DNA of 64,000 nucleotides from Maratus speciosus. Taxonomy: Eukaryota; Arthropoda; Arachnida; Araneae; Salticidae. Shown here piece by piece: positions 34,101 to 44,418 of this stretch (position 1 is the stretch's first letter; each line of letters opens with the position of its first letter). The translations under genes were made by a program, and so were the position numbers. The DNA is taken from the NCBI GenBank assembly GCA_963932465.1, contig OZ010786.1, forward strand, positions 593,267,038-593,331,037, given 5' to 3'. The notes under the pieces were generated by a model. That model made no database searches. It was not told the DNA's origin and worked only from the letters and a program-made list of their open reading frames with translations.

Positions 34101-34905
34101 CATTGACATACCGATGAACAATTTTGTGACTAAACAGAAAAACCGTAATCGTAAAACGTTTACAGCTCGTCATTGGTATAAAGTATCGCTGATGATTGTT
34201 TCATCAGTATTTAAAAATATGTTATTTTGGTTTTAGTTAAAATTCCATTAATTGTCCGGAAAAAAACGACAATCATTGCATGGATGTACTTAATTTTTAT
34301 TTTACTTGGACATTTATGTAATTATAAATATTACACAGAATAAATATTTATTACACTTACTGTGCAAATGAAAAATTTTAAAACTTCAATTTTAAAAATT
34401 TCACTTTGAAATATGTGTCATTAAAGAAAATAAACAAACTTTCGCAAAATTTATTTGTCATTTCAACTTAGTTTAATAATAAGACTTAGTATTTTATAAA
34501 ATAAATGGCTTAGAAAAAAAATATATATATATATACTAGGGGGCTCTGCCCCTGCAAGCTACGCTCGCCAATCCCCGTTCCGACACCGCAGAATCTAAAA
34601 GCACGCTAATTTGATCGGTATTAAAAAGATTAGAGAATGGTATATAATACTCCGTATTATAATGAAAAAACCTATAGCGATCTCCCTGCAAACGGGTTTC
34701 CATTCAATTCCCTTTGATTGCAAAAATTTAAAGCCGAATCAGTTGCTGTTGAGACATCAAATGGTTGTTTTCGTGTTTGATTAAAGAAGACCAGATAAAC
34801 ATTTGAAAGGAAGCTAAAGTAAAATGAGTTACATAAACAGAGTCTTTGCCGACCGGTATTTTTTAACAGAGTTATAAAACGATTGACATAATATAATTTA
34901 CTGCT
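34101..34905. other. Unassigned AT-rich sequence with a GC-rich hairpin
   Basis: A (TA)n tract is followed at 34539-34555 by CTAGGGGGCTCTGCCCC, which can pair with itself. The following 350 bp look like part of a repeat but no second copy lies in the window. No gene is supported. Confidence 0.35.
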
Positions 34906-35017
34906 TTAATCCCTTCAAGGGCGGTGGTTCATTTTTGGACCGCTTAATTTTAATTCTTAAATGCCACTTGGCACCAGAATATTGGAATGAAAATTTTTCT
35001 TTTATTAAGTAAGTGAA

Positions 35018-36953
35018 AAAAATATTCTTTATTTGGTATTTCTACTTGACAGCAATTTTCGCTGGATGGATCACCTAGATATGATTAGAACTAGGCTTAA
35101 CGATTTCACGTGTAAAATGCGCCAAACCAGAATCCGTGATAGAGGTCTTCCTTCTATTTATCTTAAAATATGCTACAATACCGTCTTGAAGAAACGTATT
35201 TCATATGGGCATGAGATCTGGATGCCTGACTTAAATCAACATGGAATAACAAGATTACTCTCATGTCAACGTCTATGTCTGCTATCTGTCTTAAAGGCAT
35301 ATCGTACGATTTCTAATGACGCATTGTGTGTTTTGGTGGGTGCTCCACCACTTGACATAGAACTGAATTTGTCTTTTAAGCGTTATAATATCATTTATGG
35401 AAATGGTACAATCTTGATTGACAATATGTGTTTTAAGGGTGAAGATTTTATGAATAAACTGAGGACATATAATTATCCTTACTTCTTTGAAAACTTAAAT
35501 ATAAAATTTGTTAAGCCAGTGGTTGATACAGTACCAGTGGTGAATCATCCGATATTGTATACTGATGGTTCTCGAATGATGAACAGTGTAGGAGCTGCAT
35601 TTACGGTTTGGTATAGGGATTCTTTTATGCTAGACATGAGATTAAAATTACATGACTATAACTCTGTTTTTTAAGCAGAATTGGCTGCGATAGACGAGGA
35701 TATCAGTTGGTGCATCGACTCTCCGCATGATTCATTTCATCTTTATACTGACAGCTTGTCATCAATTTACGCTCTTCAGCGCTTATTTCCATCTAACGGT
35801 CAGCTTTTTAATATCTTCAACTCTTTGCGCCTGTTACATAATAAAGTCATATATATTGGCTGGATAAAATCGCATGTTGGAATATCAGGAAATGAAAGAG
35901 CGGACATGTTGGCAAAATCAGTTATTATAAATGATCTGTATGATAAAGTTCTATGCATTCCTGCACCAACTTCTATTTTAAAGCGTCATTTTAAAACACT
36001 TCTACATGATCAATGGCAGGTTTCTTGGGAAAATTCGGAGAAGGGAAGAGATACTTATGCGATATTAAACAAGGTTAACGATTTATTTCTATGTGAATCC
36101 CAGGTGATAGGTTATTTTCTTTCTTCACATGGAGCATTTACACAGTATCTGTTTAAAGTAGGAAAACGCCCAAATAACAGGTGTAACTGTGGTGATGTAG
36201 GAAGTATACAACATTATTTGTTTGGACATTGTCCGTTAATGCCTTGTACATTTAAATTCAACAGGAATTGTACACTGAGATGGAACATTCGGTAACGTTC
36301 TCATCACCCGTTCAAACTATAGAAAACTGTGTGCTATGTACAACGCACTTAATAGGGAATACTCATTTATTAGGTATAAATTTTGATAATTTTTACACTT
36401 GTAACTATTTACTTCTATCATACTGTTAATACTCATCAGTGGTTCGCTACGGACATTACGTTGTTTTCTGACACTATATCAAAGGCTCAACATTGTGCCT
36501 TTTATAGTAACTGTCCTTTGTCTGACATTTTTGTTGGCGGCGATTTTCTCTTGAGGTCTGAACATTATGGTGATCTTTCTTCAAGTTAGTTTTTCTTATA
36601 TAAAACTTTTATGAACATTTTTCTTTCGAACACTGAACTCATTTGAACATTAGTGAACAGTGAACTTTTATGAACATTTACACTTCATAATCTTGAACAA
36701 GGATTTATAGTCTTAACTTTTGTTATACATTTAAGTCACTTCACTTTTGTTTTTATTTTTATTATTATGATGAAAGCAACATCAATTGTTTTGTAAATTT
36801 ACGATTTACTATGTAAGTTCGTCAGAATATGTGCCTTTTTCCTTGTTATTTTGGGTGCTTTCCGATGTCCGGCATCGGTGATTGTTGTCGGGATTTTCCA
36901 CCGGAGCGTTACATACTATGCCATTCTTTGGTTGGTGCTCCGGTCGGGTGATC
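35018..36953 (+). mobile_element. 5'-truncated non-LTR retrotransposon, copy 1 (decayed)
   Basis: The copy starts inside the reverse-transcriptase thumb region and runs to its 3' end at GGTCGGGTGATC, without a poly-A tail. The word AAGTAAGTGAA flanks it on both sides (35007-35017 and 36954-36964). The 3' UTR (36387-36953) contains repeated GAACATT and GTGAAC words. Confidence 0.8.
35033..36386 (+). pseudogene. LINE reverse transcriptase C-terminus plus RNase H, disabled
   Basis: The frame begins LVFLLDSNFRW, matching the sister copy's YLCVTIDSKLNW, and continues through MPDLNQHG and SCQRLCLLSV. RNase H motifs are readable: YTDGS near 35560, AEL just after a stop, TDSLSS near 35747, and HVGISGNERADMLAK near 35873. 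A CNCG...H...C zinc-knuckle-like end follows near 36184. Two lesions exist. A TAA at 35672-35674 replaces the codon that is Gln in the sister copy. A one-base shift near 36293 breaks the last 30 residues, which resume out of frame as SNYRKLC and end at TGA 36384-36386 with SFIRYKF. The endonuclease and most of the RT are lost by 5' truncation. Confidence 0.85.
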
Positions 36954-36975
36954 AAGTAAGTGAACAAATAAATAA

Positions 36976-39048
36976 AGTATCCGAAATTTTTACCGACCGA
37001 TAACTTTGTTATGTATTTTTGGTAAGCTCCTTGAACGGTTAATTAAAATTAGGATTATGCCGAAGCTGGAAAAAGAAGAATTTTGGGATAATGGTCAACA
37101 TGGATTCAGAGAAAGAAGGAGCACTATCACAGCTTTGGAAGATCTAAGAGAAAGAATTCGCATAAATCTGTATAATTATAAATATTTTGCAATGACGTCG
37201 GTTGATACACAGGCAGCATTTGATGCGGTGGATTGGCAGATATTGGCTATGTTGATAGATAGGTTACCAATAGCTCAATACTTAAAGAATATTCTGAAAA
37301 ATTATATATCACGTAGAAGAATAGGATTTAGTTTCACGTATGGAATTATCTGGTATATATTATTTAAAGGCTGTCCTCAGGGAAGTTGCCTTGCTCCACT
37401 TCTCTGGTTGATCGTTGCAGACTACCTATTGAAGAGATATAGATTAAGACATGACGATATATTATCCTACGCTGACGATTTCGTAGTTTTTGCAGGTGCA
37501 GACATAAGAAAAGAATTAGAAGAAGAGATGAACAGACGCATAGCATGGTTTGCAGAGATCTGCGAGAATTTACATTTAACAATAAGCAAGGAAAAATGCG
37601 AAAGTGTTTTATTTGGCAGGTATTTGTTAGAAAACAGGCATCCTATTTTCAAGATTGGAACATCATCGATATCCGTAAAAGACTCAGTTGTATACCTCTG
37701 TGTAACTATTGACAGTAAATTAAATTGGATTAGACACCTTGAGAAAGTAAGAGAGGGGGTGAGAAATTTTACTTCAAACATAAAGAAAACAGTGCAGAGA
37801 GATAGGGGATTAAAAGCATCATATAGAAAGATTTGGTATAATTCTGTGATAGAAAAACAGATAATATATGGTGCGGAAATTTGGTTTCCAGATTTGAAAG
37901 TGGATGCACTTAGTAAATTAAGTTCATGCCAGAGGCTTGGATTATTATCAATTATCACATCATATAAAACAGTCTCTACGGACGCTTTGTGTGTATTGGC
38001 TGGTGTTGCTCCATTACACATTTCACTCAAACATTCTGTGGTGAAATATAGAACTATTCATGGGAATGCCAGTATCATAGAGAATGGAACAGAGATCAAG
38101 AAAGATAATATTATGATCAACTTGGTGACAATGGACTACCCAGATTATGGAGCTCTCAGTAACATTCATATCACAGATAAGGATAGTCGTGAATATCAGG
38201 GAATTAACATGCCATTAATATATACAGATGGGTCAAAAATGGCCAGTGGATTAGGTGCCGCATACACAATTTTTGTAAATGGTGAATGTATCTTGGATTA
38301 TAAAATCTCTTTAAATATTTTAAATAGCATATATCAAGCTGAACTGACTGCGATAAAGTATGCAGTAGATTGGGTAATAAACTCGAATTATAACAGTGCT
38401 GTCATTTTTACTGACAATAGAGCATCAACTTTGGTTATACAGAGAAACTTTCATGCAAACGCCATTGTTAAAGAAATCTATGATAATATGAAAAGTCATC
38501 CGGAAAAAATGGTCACTATTGGATGGACCAGAGCACACGTTGGAAACGTGGGGAATAAAAGAGCAGATCGTTTGGCGAAAGAGGCAACAGATTCATCAAT
38601 GGCTGACATAACTGCTGATGTATTATTTCCAATTTCTTTAGTTAAGAGAATCTGTAGTGAGAATACCATTAGACAATGGCAGAAAGAATGGACATCAAGT
38701 ACCAAGGGTAGAGACACCTATAAAGTTATCAGGAAAGTAAATACCGATTATGTGTGTACGAGTCAAGTTATGCAGTATTTTATAACAGCACATGGTAGTT
38801 TCCCAGAGTTCCTTTTTAGGATTGGAAAGAGAGGAAATGCACTTTGTGACTGTGGCACAGTGGGTAATGTACTGCATTATTTGTATGGACGCTGTCCTTT
38901 TGTCCCACATTTCTTCAACTTTGACAACTCGTTAAGCATCAGGCAAAATCTCAGGAGAGTAATCTTTGACAAAGACAATTATAAGAAACTTTGCAATATA
39001 TACAATTCTTTAAACGAATTATATTCGTTTATTCGGTATAAATTCTGA
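36976..39048 (+). CDS. R1/I-like LINE polyprotein, RT and RNase H domains (5'-partial)
   Basis: This is the pol protein of a non-LTR retrotransposon, which copies element RNA at the target site. The open frame starts without its own initiator because the element is truncated. An in-frame stop at 36973-36975 is foreign, and the first residues (NFYRPITLLCIFGKLLERLI) already lie in the first RT motif. Further RT motifs are GFRERRST, SVDTQAAFD at 37198, CPQGS at 37372, and the catalytic YADD at 37468-37479. An RNase H domain follows with TDGS (Asp at 38227), QAEL (Glu at 38341), TDN (Asp at 38413), HVGN (His at 38536) and ADRLAK (Asp at 38566). A CDC...H...C motif begins at 38845. About 690 codons are open with no lesion, so insertion is probably recent. 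ORF1 and the endonuclease are missing. Clade assignment between R1 and I is uncertain. Confidence 0.9.
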   Translation, partial: SIRNFYRPITLLCIFGKLLERLIKIRIMPKLEKEEFWDNGQHGFRERRSTITALEDLRERIRINLYNYKYFAMTSVDTQAAFDAVDWQILAMLIDRLPIAQYLKNILKNYISRRRIGFSFTYGIIWYILFKGCPQGSCLAPLLWLIVADYLLKRYRLRHDDILSYADDFVVFAGADIRKELEEEMNRRIAWFAEICENLHLTISKEKCESVLFGRYLLENRHPIFKIGTSSISVKDSVVYLCVTIDSKLNWIRHLEKVREGVRNFTSNIKKTVQRDRGLKASYRKIWYNSVIEKQIIYGAEIWFPDLKVDALSKLSSCQRLGLLSIITSYKTVSTDALCVLAGVAPLHISLKHSVVKYRTIHGNASIIENGTEIKKDNIMINLVTMDYPDYGALSNIHITDKDSREYQGINMPLIYTDGSKMASGLGAAYTIFVNGECILDYKISLNILNSIYQAELTAIKYAVDWVINSNYNSAVIFTDNRASTLVIQRNFHANAIVKEIYDNMKSHPEKMVTIGWTRAHVGNVGNKRADRLAKEATDSSMADITADVLFPISLVKRICSENTIRQWQKEWTSSTKGRDTYKVIRKVNTDYVCTSQVMQYFITAHGSFPEFLFRIGKRGNALCDCGTVGNVLHYLYGRCPFVPHFFNFDNSLSIRQNLRRVIFDKDNYKKLCNIYNSLNELYSFIRYKF

Positions 39049-39114
39049 GGCTGTAATTATCTAGAATTGCGTTAGAAATTGAGAACATTGTCTTTTGATT
39101 CAATGTAGCATGTG

Positions 39115-39210
39115 CAATTGAACACTGAGCAATTCAATTGAACACTGAGCAATTCAATTGAACACTGAGCAATTCAATTGAACACTGAGCAATTCAATTG
39201 AACACTGAGC
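39115..39210 (+). repeat. 20-bp tandem repeat in the LINE 3' UTR
   Basis: Nearly five copies of CAATTGAACACTGAGCAATT stand head to tail. The same GAACACTGA word occurs singly in the 3' UTR of copy 1 (about 36630), so the array probably expanded in this subfamily. Confidence 0.9.
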
Positions 39211-39970
39211 TTGATTTTCAATCACTTTGATACAAATATATTTCTTGTTGAGGAACATTTTGGAAAAGTCAACATATTTAATGTCTGTAAAGTACCAGCA
39301 TTTCAAGTGACTTTAATTTACAATGTGTCTCTTTCTCTGTTCTGTGGTGCTTTGGGCATTTCATATACTTAATCCCATTGTGATATGGACCTTGAACATT
39401 GATGCTTGCCTTACAGTATGTTGTCATTTCAGTGTACTTCTTTGTGTTCTTTTTATGATGTTCTTCATAAGTTGTAGGTTACCTATAAACATTTCAGGCC
39501 GTGTTGGCATTCCTGTTTTAATGTTATTTGGTCTATATTTTTGTTGATGATCGTAACCTGTAAACCATCTGTAACCATTCCTGTAAACCATCATTTTTGT
39601 TATTTTGTTGCATGGCTACCTTAAACATGCGTATTTTGTATTTTGTATTTTGTATTTTTTTTTGTAACATAGCGTGTTTCTATTTATTAGCATATTTGAA
39701 TATGCCATTGCTTCACTTTAGTAAGTTCTAATGTTGCCGTTGTTCGGGTCCGTTCGGGATGTGGTAGAGCTGGATAGTGGTGCGTTCTTTTTTCCCGCCA
39801 GGACATTAATTCCATTAACCTCGCGGTTGGTGTCCTGGTTGGGTGTCCCAAGTGTCCCAAGTAAGTGAACAAAAGCATTTTCGTATTTCGAAATTTGTTT
39901 GTAAATTCTGGTGTCATTCACTGATTTCAGCATTTTACGAATAGAAGTACCTTGCCCCTGAAAGGGTTAA

Positions 39971-40559
39971 ACGCATATTAATGTAATTATTTTTTTAAGT
40001 TTCCTTTCTCTTTTAATATTCACGTGTAAATACAATTTTCAAGACATAATTTTCAATATTTTCCTGCTTTTAACACTCACACAATTAATAGTAATTTTAA
40101 AGGGGGTTTTTTCTGTTTTTAATAGTCACGTGTAAATAATTTTTTAATCGTTAGGCAATATTATTCTTTGTGCTGTTTTTAGAATTGAAAACAATCTCTA
40201 TAATAATAGCCTAAGTCATGTGACTATTATCAAATGTTCCGGGAGGATCCCTTCGCTTTTTATATTCCAGGCGGCCATTTTGGTACTTTAATGTGAGCCA
40301 ACCACATGCGATAAGTCGCCAAATATTATTCTGTCGCCATCAGTTCACTTATATTATAATAGTCCAAGTCATGTAACTGCCAGTACAGCTCTTCGCTTTT
40401 CATAAGAAAGGTTTCCATTTTGATTAAAGAATCAAAGTTATTTTTTCGAGTAAAACTACATAAAAGTTGCCATGATAGCAAAGAATTCTTGGTACTTTTA
40501 TGTTAGCCGGGTGCAAATCTCGCCAATAGCTTTTTATTAATTCGCCAGTTAGCATTTTT
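39971..40559. other. Unassigned AT-rich sequence
   Basis: Short repeats with GGCGGCCATTTTGG and TTCGCTTTT words at 40240-40430 suggest degraded transposon sequence. No gene is visible. Confidence 0.35.
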
Positions 40560-40655
40560 GGTACTAATTAGTTATCCCGTCCGCCAAAAATCTATAACAA
40601 ACTATGACATTAAATGCCAATAATGATTGATCGTAAACGTCACATTCACTTGACT

Positions 40656-41227
40656 TTAACCCCTTCACGGTTGCTTAATATTTGAAAAAAACATCCAAAA
40701 AGTACCCTTTTTTATAGAAATTGAATAATTATAAGGTGTCTAAATAAAATATGTAATTAGTTTATTTTTAAGGCGAAAAATAAAGATGTTATAGAACAAA
40801 TTCACATTTTTAGAAAAGCCATCATACGAGGACTCTGTGTCTTAATGTTTATTTTACACCTTACAAATTAATGCTAATAAGACCTTTATTTTTCACATCC
40901 CAGATCTTTATTTATCATCATCACACAAATTTTTACAAATAATATTTAAAATAATATATATTCATTAGATTTTGATCATTAATAATTTTTTTGAGTATTA
41001 TATATTGCGAAGCATGCAATACAAATCCCAGCATTACAATCAGCGCCAAAAGCCAAACCCAAGCGCGATTATTCAAAGACTTCACACGAAAATGCCAGTT
41101 GAATTTTTTTGGTTTCAGAAGTTTTTCATAGCAATTAAATCTCCAGCCCGGAAATATGACGGGCACTAAAAATAACGAATGGCACCTCAGCCCGTGATAT
41201 TGACGGGAGCGAGAATTAAGGGGTTAA
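40656..41227. mobile_element. TTAACCCCTTCACGG piggyBac-like MITE, nested
   Basis: It is bounded by TTAA on both sides. The left end is TTAACCCCTTCACGG and the right end is CGAGAATTAAGGGGTTAA, like 16915-17145. It interrupts the CATTCACTTGACATTAAAC segment of its host, seen uninterrupted at 42509. It is non-coding. Confidence 0.7.
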
Positions 41228-41384
41228 GCAAGTTACATGTGTTTACGTCATCAAGTGATTTTTATTTCGACGTTTTATTTGTATTTTTATTAATGTTATA
41301 CTAATTTATTTGTTCTTTCGTTATTTAAAACGAAAATTATGTCAGTTTTTATAATTTGGCGAAATTAATCGACGGGATAACTAA

Positions 41385-42377
41385 CAAGGGAACCACTTTT
41401 GGTGTTGCTCGCACCTAGCATTGAGACCTGGTGCATTTTAAAGCCCTATATTATGAAGTTTGGAAATCGATAAAATTTTTCTGTTAAAATAATATTTCTT
41501 GATTTTACAGAGGCATAACTTTCGGAAAATGCAATTTTCGAGACCAATTATCGGACTATTAACATTGAATTTTTTTAAAGAAAAGCATTTAAAAATAAAA
41601 ATTAGTTAATAATAAGTATAAAATATTTAAAAAAGTTCGAAAATTCCTTCAAAAACTCACAAATTTGATTTTGAAAAATTGCAACATTATATTCATATTT
41701 TTGGCGGGGAAACAGTTGGCGTTTATTTTCAAAAGTAGAGTTTACGGCAACCCTAGCCAAATGTCATAGCTGAATTTGTAATGGCTAGAAACTGCAATGT
41801 CCGATATATTTAGCAACAGTAAATTTTTTTAATTGTGTAAAAATATTAATTTACTTTATGATTACTTTTACCAAAGGACCATTTAATACAGCAACATTTC
41901 ATTTTAAACATTCGAAACTTTATTCCATTCGATTTCAAAAGAAAATTGTTTGCTTATTTTCTATTTCAGTAAAAAATAGTTTTCAATGATCTTCGAAGCT
42001 TTTATAGAATTATATTTATTACTTATATATTTATCGTCTGCATAGAAAAAGAAATAAAAACCTAATATTTGTTTCTTATGCTATCAATTATTTTTTTTTT
42101 TAAATTCCAATCTGAATACTAGTAATATGTACTGTATATTTACTCTTTGGATAAAGCGGTCGGAAAAATTGTAGCGCCATATTTGGCGACTTAACTCACT
42201 TTTGGCGTAAAATAAACAAATAAAAATGTAATAATAAAAAATTTAAAGTATAAAAAAGTATATAAAATATGATTTTAACAGATAAATTTTATCAGTTCTC
42301 TAACTTTTATGTATAGGGCTACAAAACGCACCAAGTCTCGATGCTAGGTGCGAGCAACACCAAAAGTGGTTCCCTTG
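41385..42377. mobile_element. PIF/Harbinger-like element, TAA target duplication
   Basis: The left end CAAGGGAACCACTTTTGGTG and the right end CACCAAAAGTGGTTCCCTTG are exact inverses. Similarity continues through TTGCTCGCACCTAGCAT and AGCCCTATA for about 70 bp. TAA stands at 41382-41384 and again at 42378-42380. The sister MITE at 42424-42722 shows the unoccupied site GATAACTAAGTAGTACC. The 993-bp interior is AT-rich with no readable transposase. The 3-bp TAA duplication is the basis for the Harbinger assignment. Confidence 0.8.
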
Positions 42378-42423
42378 TAAGTAGTACCGCATTTTTTTTA
42401 TTTTTCGAGTGGTAAATTAAAAC

Positions 42424-42722
42424 GGTACTACTTTGTTATCCCATCGACCAAAAATCTATCGCCAGACTATCAGATTAAATGCCAATAATGGCTTATCGTA
42501 AATGTTACATTCACTTGACATTAAACACATTAAACGTGTTTATTACGTCATCAAGTTTTTTTTTAATTCGACGTTTTATTTGTATTTTTATTAATTTTTT
42601 ACTAATTTATTTGTTCTTTCGTTATTTAAAATAAAAATTACGTTAATTTGTATAATTTGTTGAGTGGTTTGGCGATTTATATAATTTGGCGAAATTGGTC
42701 GACAGGATAACTAAGTAGTACC
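42424..42722. mobile_element. GGTACTACTT-family MITE, copy 3 (uninterrupted)
   Basis: The ends are GGTACTACTTTGTTATCCCA and GACAGGATAACTAAGTAGTA then CC. It lies 35 bp from copy 2 and provides the empty-site reference for both insertions in that copy. Confidence 0.8.
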
Positions 42723-43551
42723 ATAAAAACATTGCTTTGAATTTGAAATTAAAGGTCAGGAATTGTTGCATTATTTAATCGGCTTTGGCGTGATTTTTTT
42801 GCGACAATTTGGCGAAAACCTCGTTTTCGAATACCAGTTACATATGTATTTTTAAATTATTTTGTATTATTTTAAAAATGAAATAACAAAAAATGAGAAA
42901 AAATAATTAATAACTATAGAACAAAACAATTTTTAAAAATTTTTTTTAAATAAAAAGAAAATAAATGTAAATAAACATTTATTAATAAATAAGCAACAAT
43001 AGCCGGGTTACCATGTCAGGCAAAATAACGCCATTTTGCCATCATTTAGGTTTTTGCCGCTGCGTATATGATATTTGCGCCTAATATTTTTCTTTTCCTT
43101 TTGTTAAAAAAAAAAAAAAAGAAAGGAGTGAAAGCCATTAAGTTTAAACTTTCAGTTTTAAATGAAAGTTTTGTATTAAATAAAATGATAATGAAATACA
43201 AAAAAAATAAAGAAAAGGCATTGTTTTTAGCATATATTTAATGGAGGCCAAACTGGTCGCTAAATTAGTTTAAAATAATAACCTTTACTAAAATAATAAT
43301 AAAAAATATCTGTTATGATTAAAATTTGAGTTGCCATCATTAGAAAAAAATATTTAAAATTAGAAAAAAATTAATATTTCGAATTTAAAAATTCTAATAC
43401 CAGTTTTGAGATCTGCGGATCAATACCAATTTTTGGTGTTAATTTCATCGCAAAGTATTCCATATTTTATGAGAAATCGCCGCGAAACACAATCAGTCGT
43501 TTCATAGAATTGTTTCATAAATTCGTTACATTTCGGTCGTTTCATATATCC
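42723..43551. other. AT-rich sequence without recognised features
   Basis: Only A and T tracts and short GGCG words are visible. There is no reading frame and no paired terminal repeat. Confidence 0.4.
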
Positions 43552-43721
43552 CAGTGATGGAAAATTGGCGCAGAGGTGGAGCCTATTGACACTACTCAAT
43601 TATAGTAGTATTTTGCCTCCTATCTAATGATCAAATTTCTGAGTTTTTATTAAACTGAATAATACCATAAAAATTTAGTGGTGTCAATAGGCTCCGCCTC
43701 TGCGCCAATTTTCCACCACTG
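43552..43721. mobile_element. hAT-like MITE, CAGTGRTGGAAAATTGGCG family, copy 1
   Basis: CAGTGATGGAAAATTGGCGC at the left mirrors GCGCCAATTTTCCACCACTG at the right, and the arms extend through GCAGAGGTGGAGCC and TATTGACAC. TATATCC flanks both ends. The family recurs at 46244-46413. Confidence 0.8.
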
Positions 43722-43823
43722 TATATCCGTTTCATAAATTCGTGTCATTAGGATTTTATATGTATAGGGTAGATAAAGAAATAAATTAAAAATAGGATTT
43801 GTATTTAAATATGATTTGAGTTG

Positions 43824-43978
43824 TCCATAGTTGCCAACTTTTACGCTTTTTGGCTAACACTAAAATTTAATAGAGATTTTCGCCTTGTTTAATCATTGGA
43901 TTTTCAAGATTAAATAGGGCAACATTTAAAGTAAAAATTTAATGGTAGGAAGAAAGCGTAAAAGTTGGCAGCCATGGT
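43824..43978. mobile_element. Hairpin MITE with CCATAGTTGCCAACTTTTAC ends
   Basis: CCATAGTTGCCAACTTTTAC at the left mirrors GTAAAAGTTGGCAGCCATGG at the right, with further pairing through GCTTT and AATTTAATRG. It is 155 bp long and non-coding. Confidence 0.7.
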
Positions 43979-44418
43979 GGTCAATCATAAATAAAATGAA
44001 TTTTGAATTTCATTGTACGGAATTTCAATAATTTCATAAAGAATTTTTTTTTTATGTCGATATGTCTTATTTTAATAATTTTTACTTATCCCCCAAAACA
44101 TTGTTTGTTAGCTGAATTTTCAAGAGATCATTTATGTTCTTCTATTATTTTCTTTACATTTAATATAGGCTATTTTAGCATATATGTGTAGTGTATATTC
44201 ATCGTATGAATGTATAGTAAAATAATTGTATATATAGAATAATTCATCTTGCATTAGGTAACTCATCATTACTGCGACTTTTGATTTAAAACATATTTCA
44301 ATGCCAGGCTGATGTTTGTTTGTTTTATCAGTAAGGGATATGTTTGAACGAAGTTATAGCATTCGAGACAATTTGTTTGAAATACACTATTCCACAAATA
44401 CTTTTATTAGCTTTAATA

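Larger units (their letters stand above)
36965..39858 (+). mobile_element. 5'-truncated non-LTR retrotransposon, copy 2 (intact frame)
   Basis: It begins within the first RT motif just downstream of copy 1 and ends at GGTTGGGTGTCCCAAGTGTC then CC, followed by AAGTAAGTGAAC (39859-39870). It has no poly-A tail. The 3' UTR of about 800 bp holds a 20-bp tandem repeat at 39115-39210. The reading frame differs enough from copy 1 to be another subfamily. Confidence 0.8.
34906..39970. mobile_element. piggyBac-like MITE split by two LINE insertions
   Basis: The left piece begins TTAATCCCTTCAAGGGCGGT at 34906 and stops near 35017. The right piece resumes near 39870 and ends CCCCTGAAAGGGTTAA at 39970. 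Together they give about 212 bp, the normal length for this family (compare 13363-13580 and 62266-62484). The 4.85 kb between them is LINE sequence. Confidence 0.75.
40560..42388. mobile_element. GGTACTACTT-family MITE, copy 2, with two nested insertions
   Basis: The left end GGTACTAATTAGTTATCCCG and the right end AGTAGTACC belong to the family seen at 4254-4577 and 42424-42722. Two later elements are inside: a TTAA-flanked MITE (40656-41227) and a TAA-flanked Harbinger-like element (41385-42377). Removing both leaves about 270 bp, close to the length of copy 3. Confidence 0.8.

Noticed and set aside
37467..38030. 187-residue open frame on the minus strand
   Set aside because: It is the antisense shadow of the LINE RT and RNase H frame. 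The other minus-strand frames at 37364-37582, 38496-38717 and 38695-38910 are the same.
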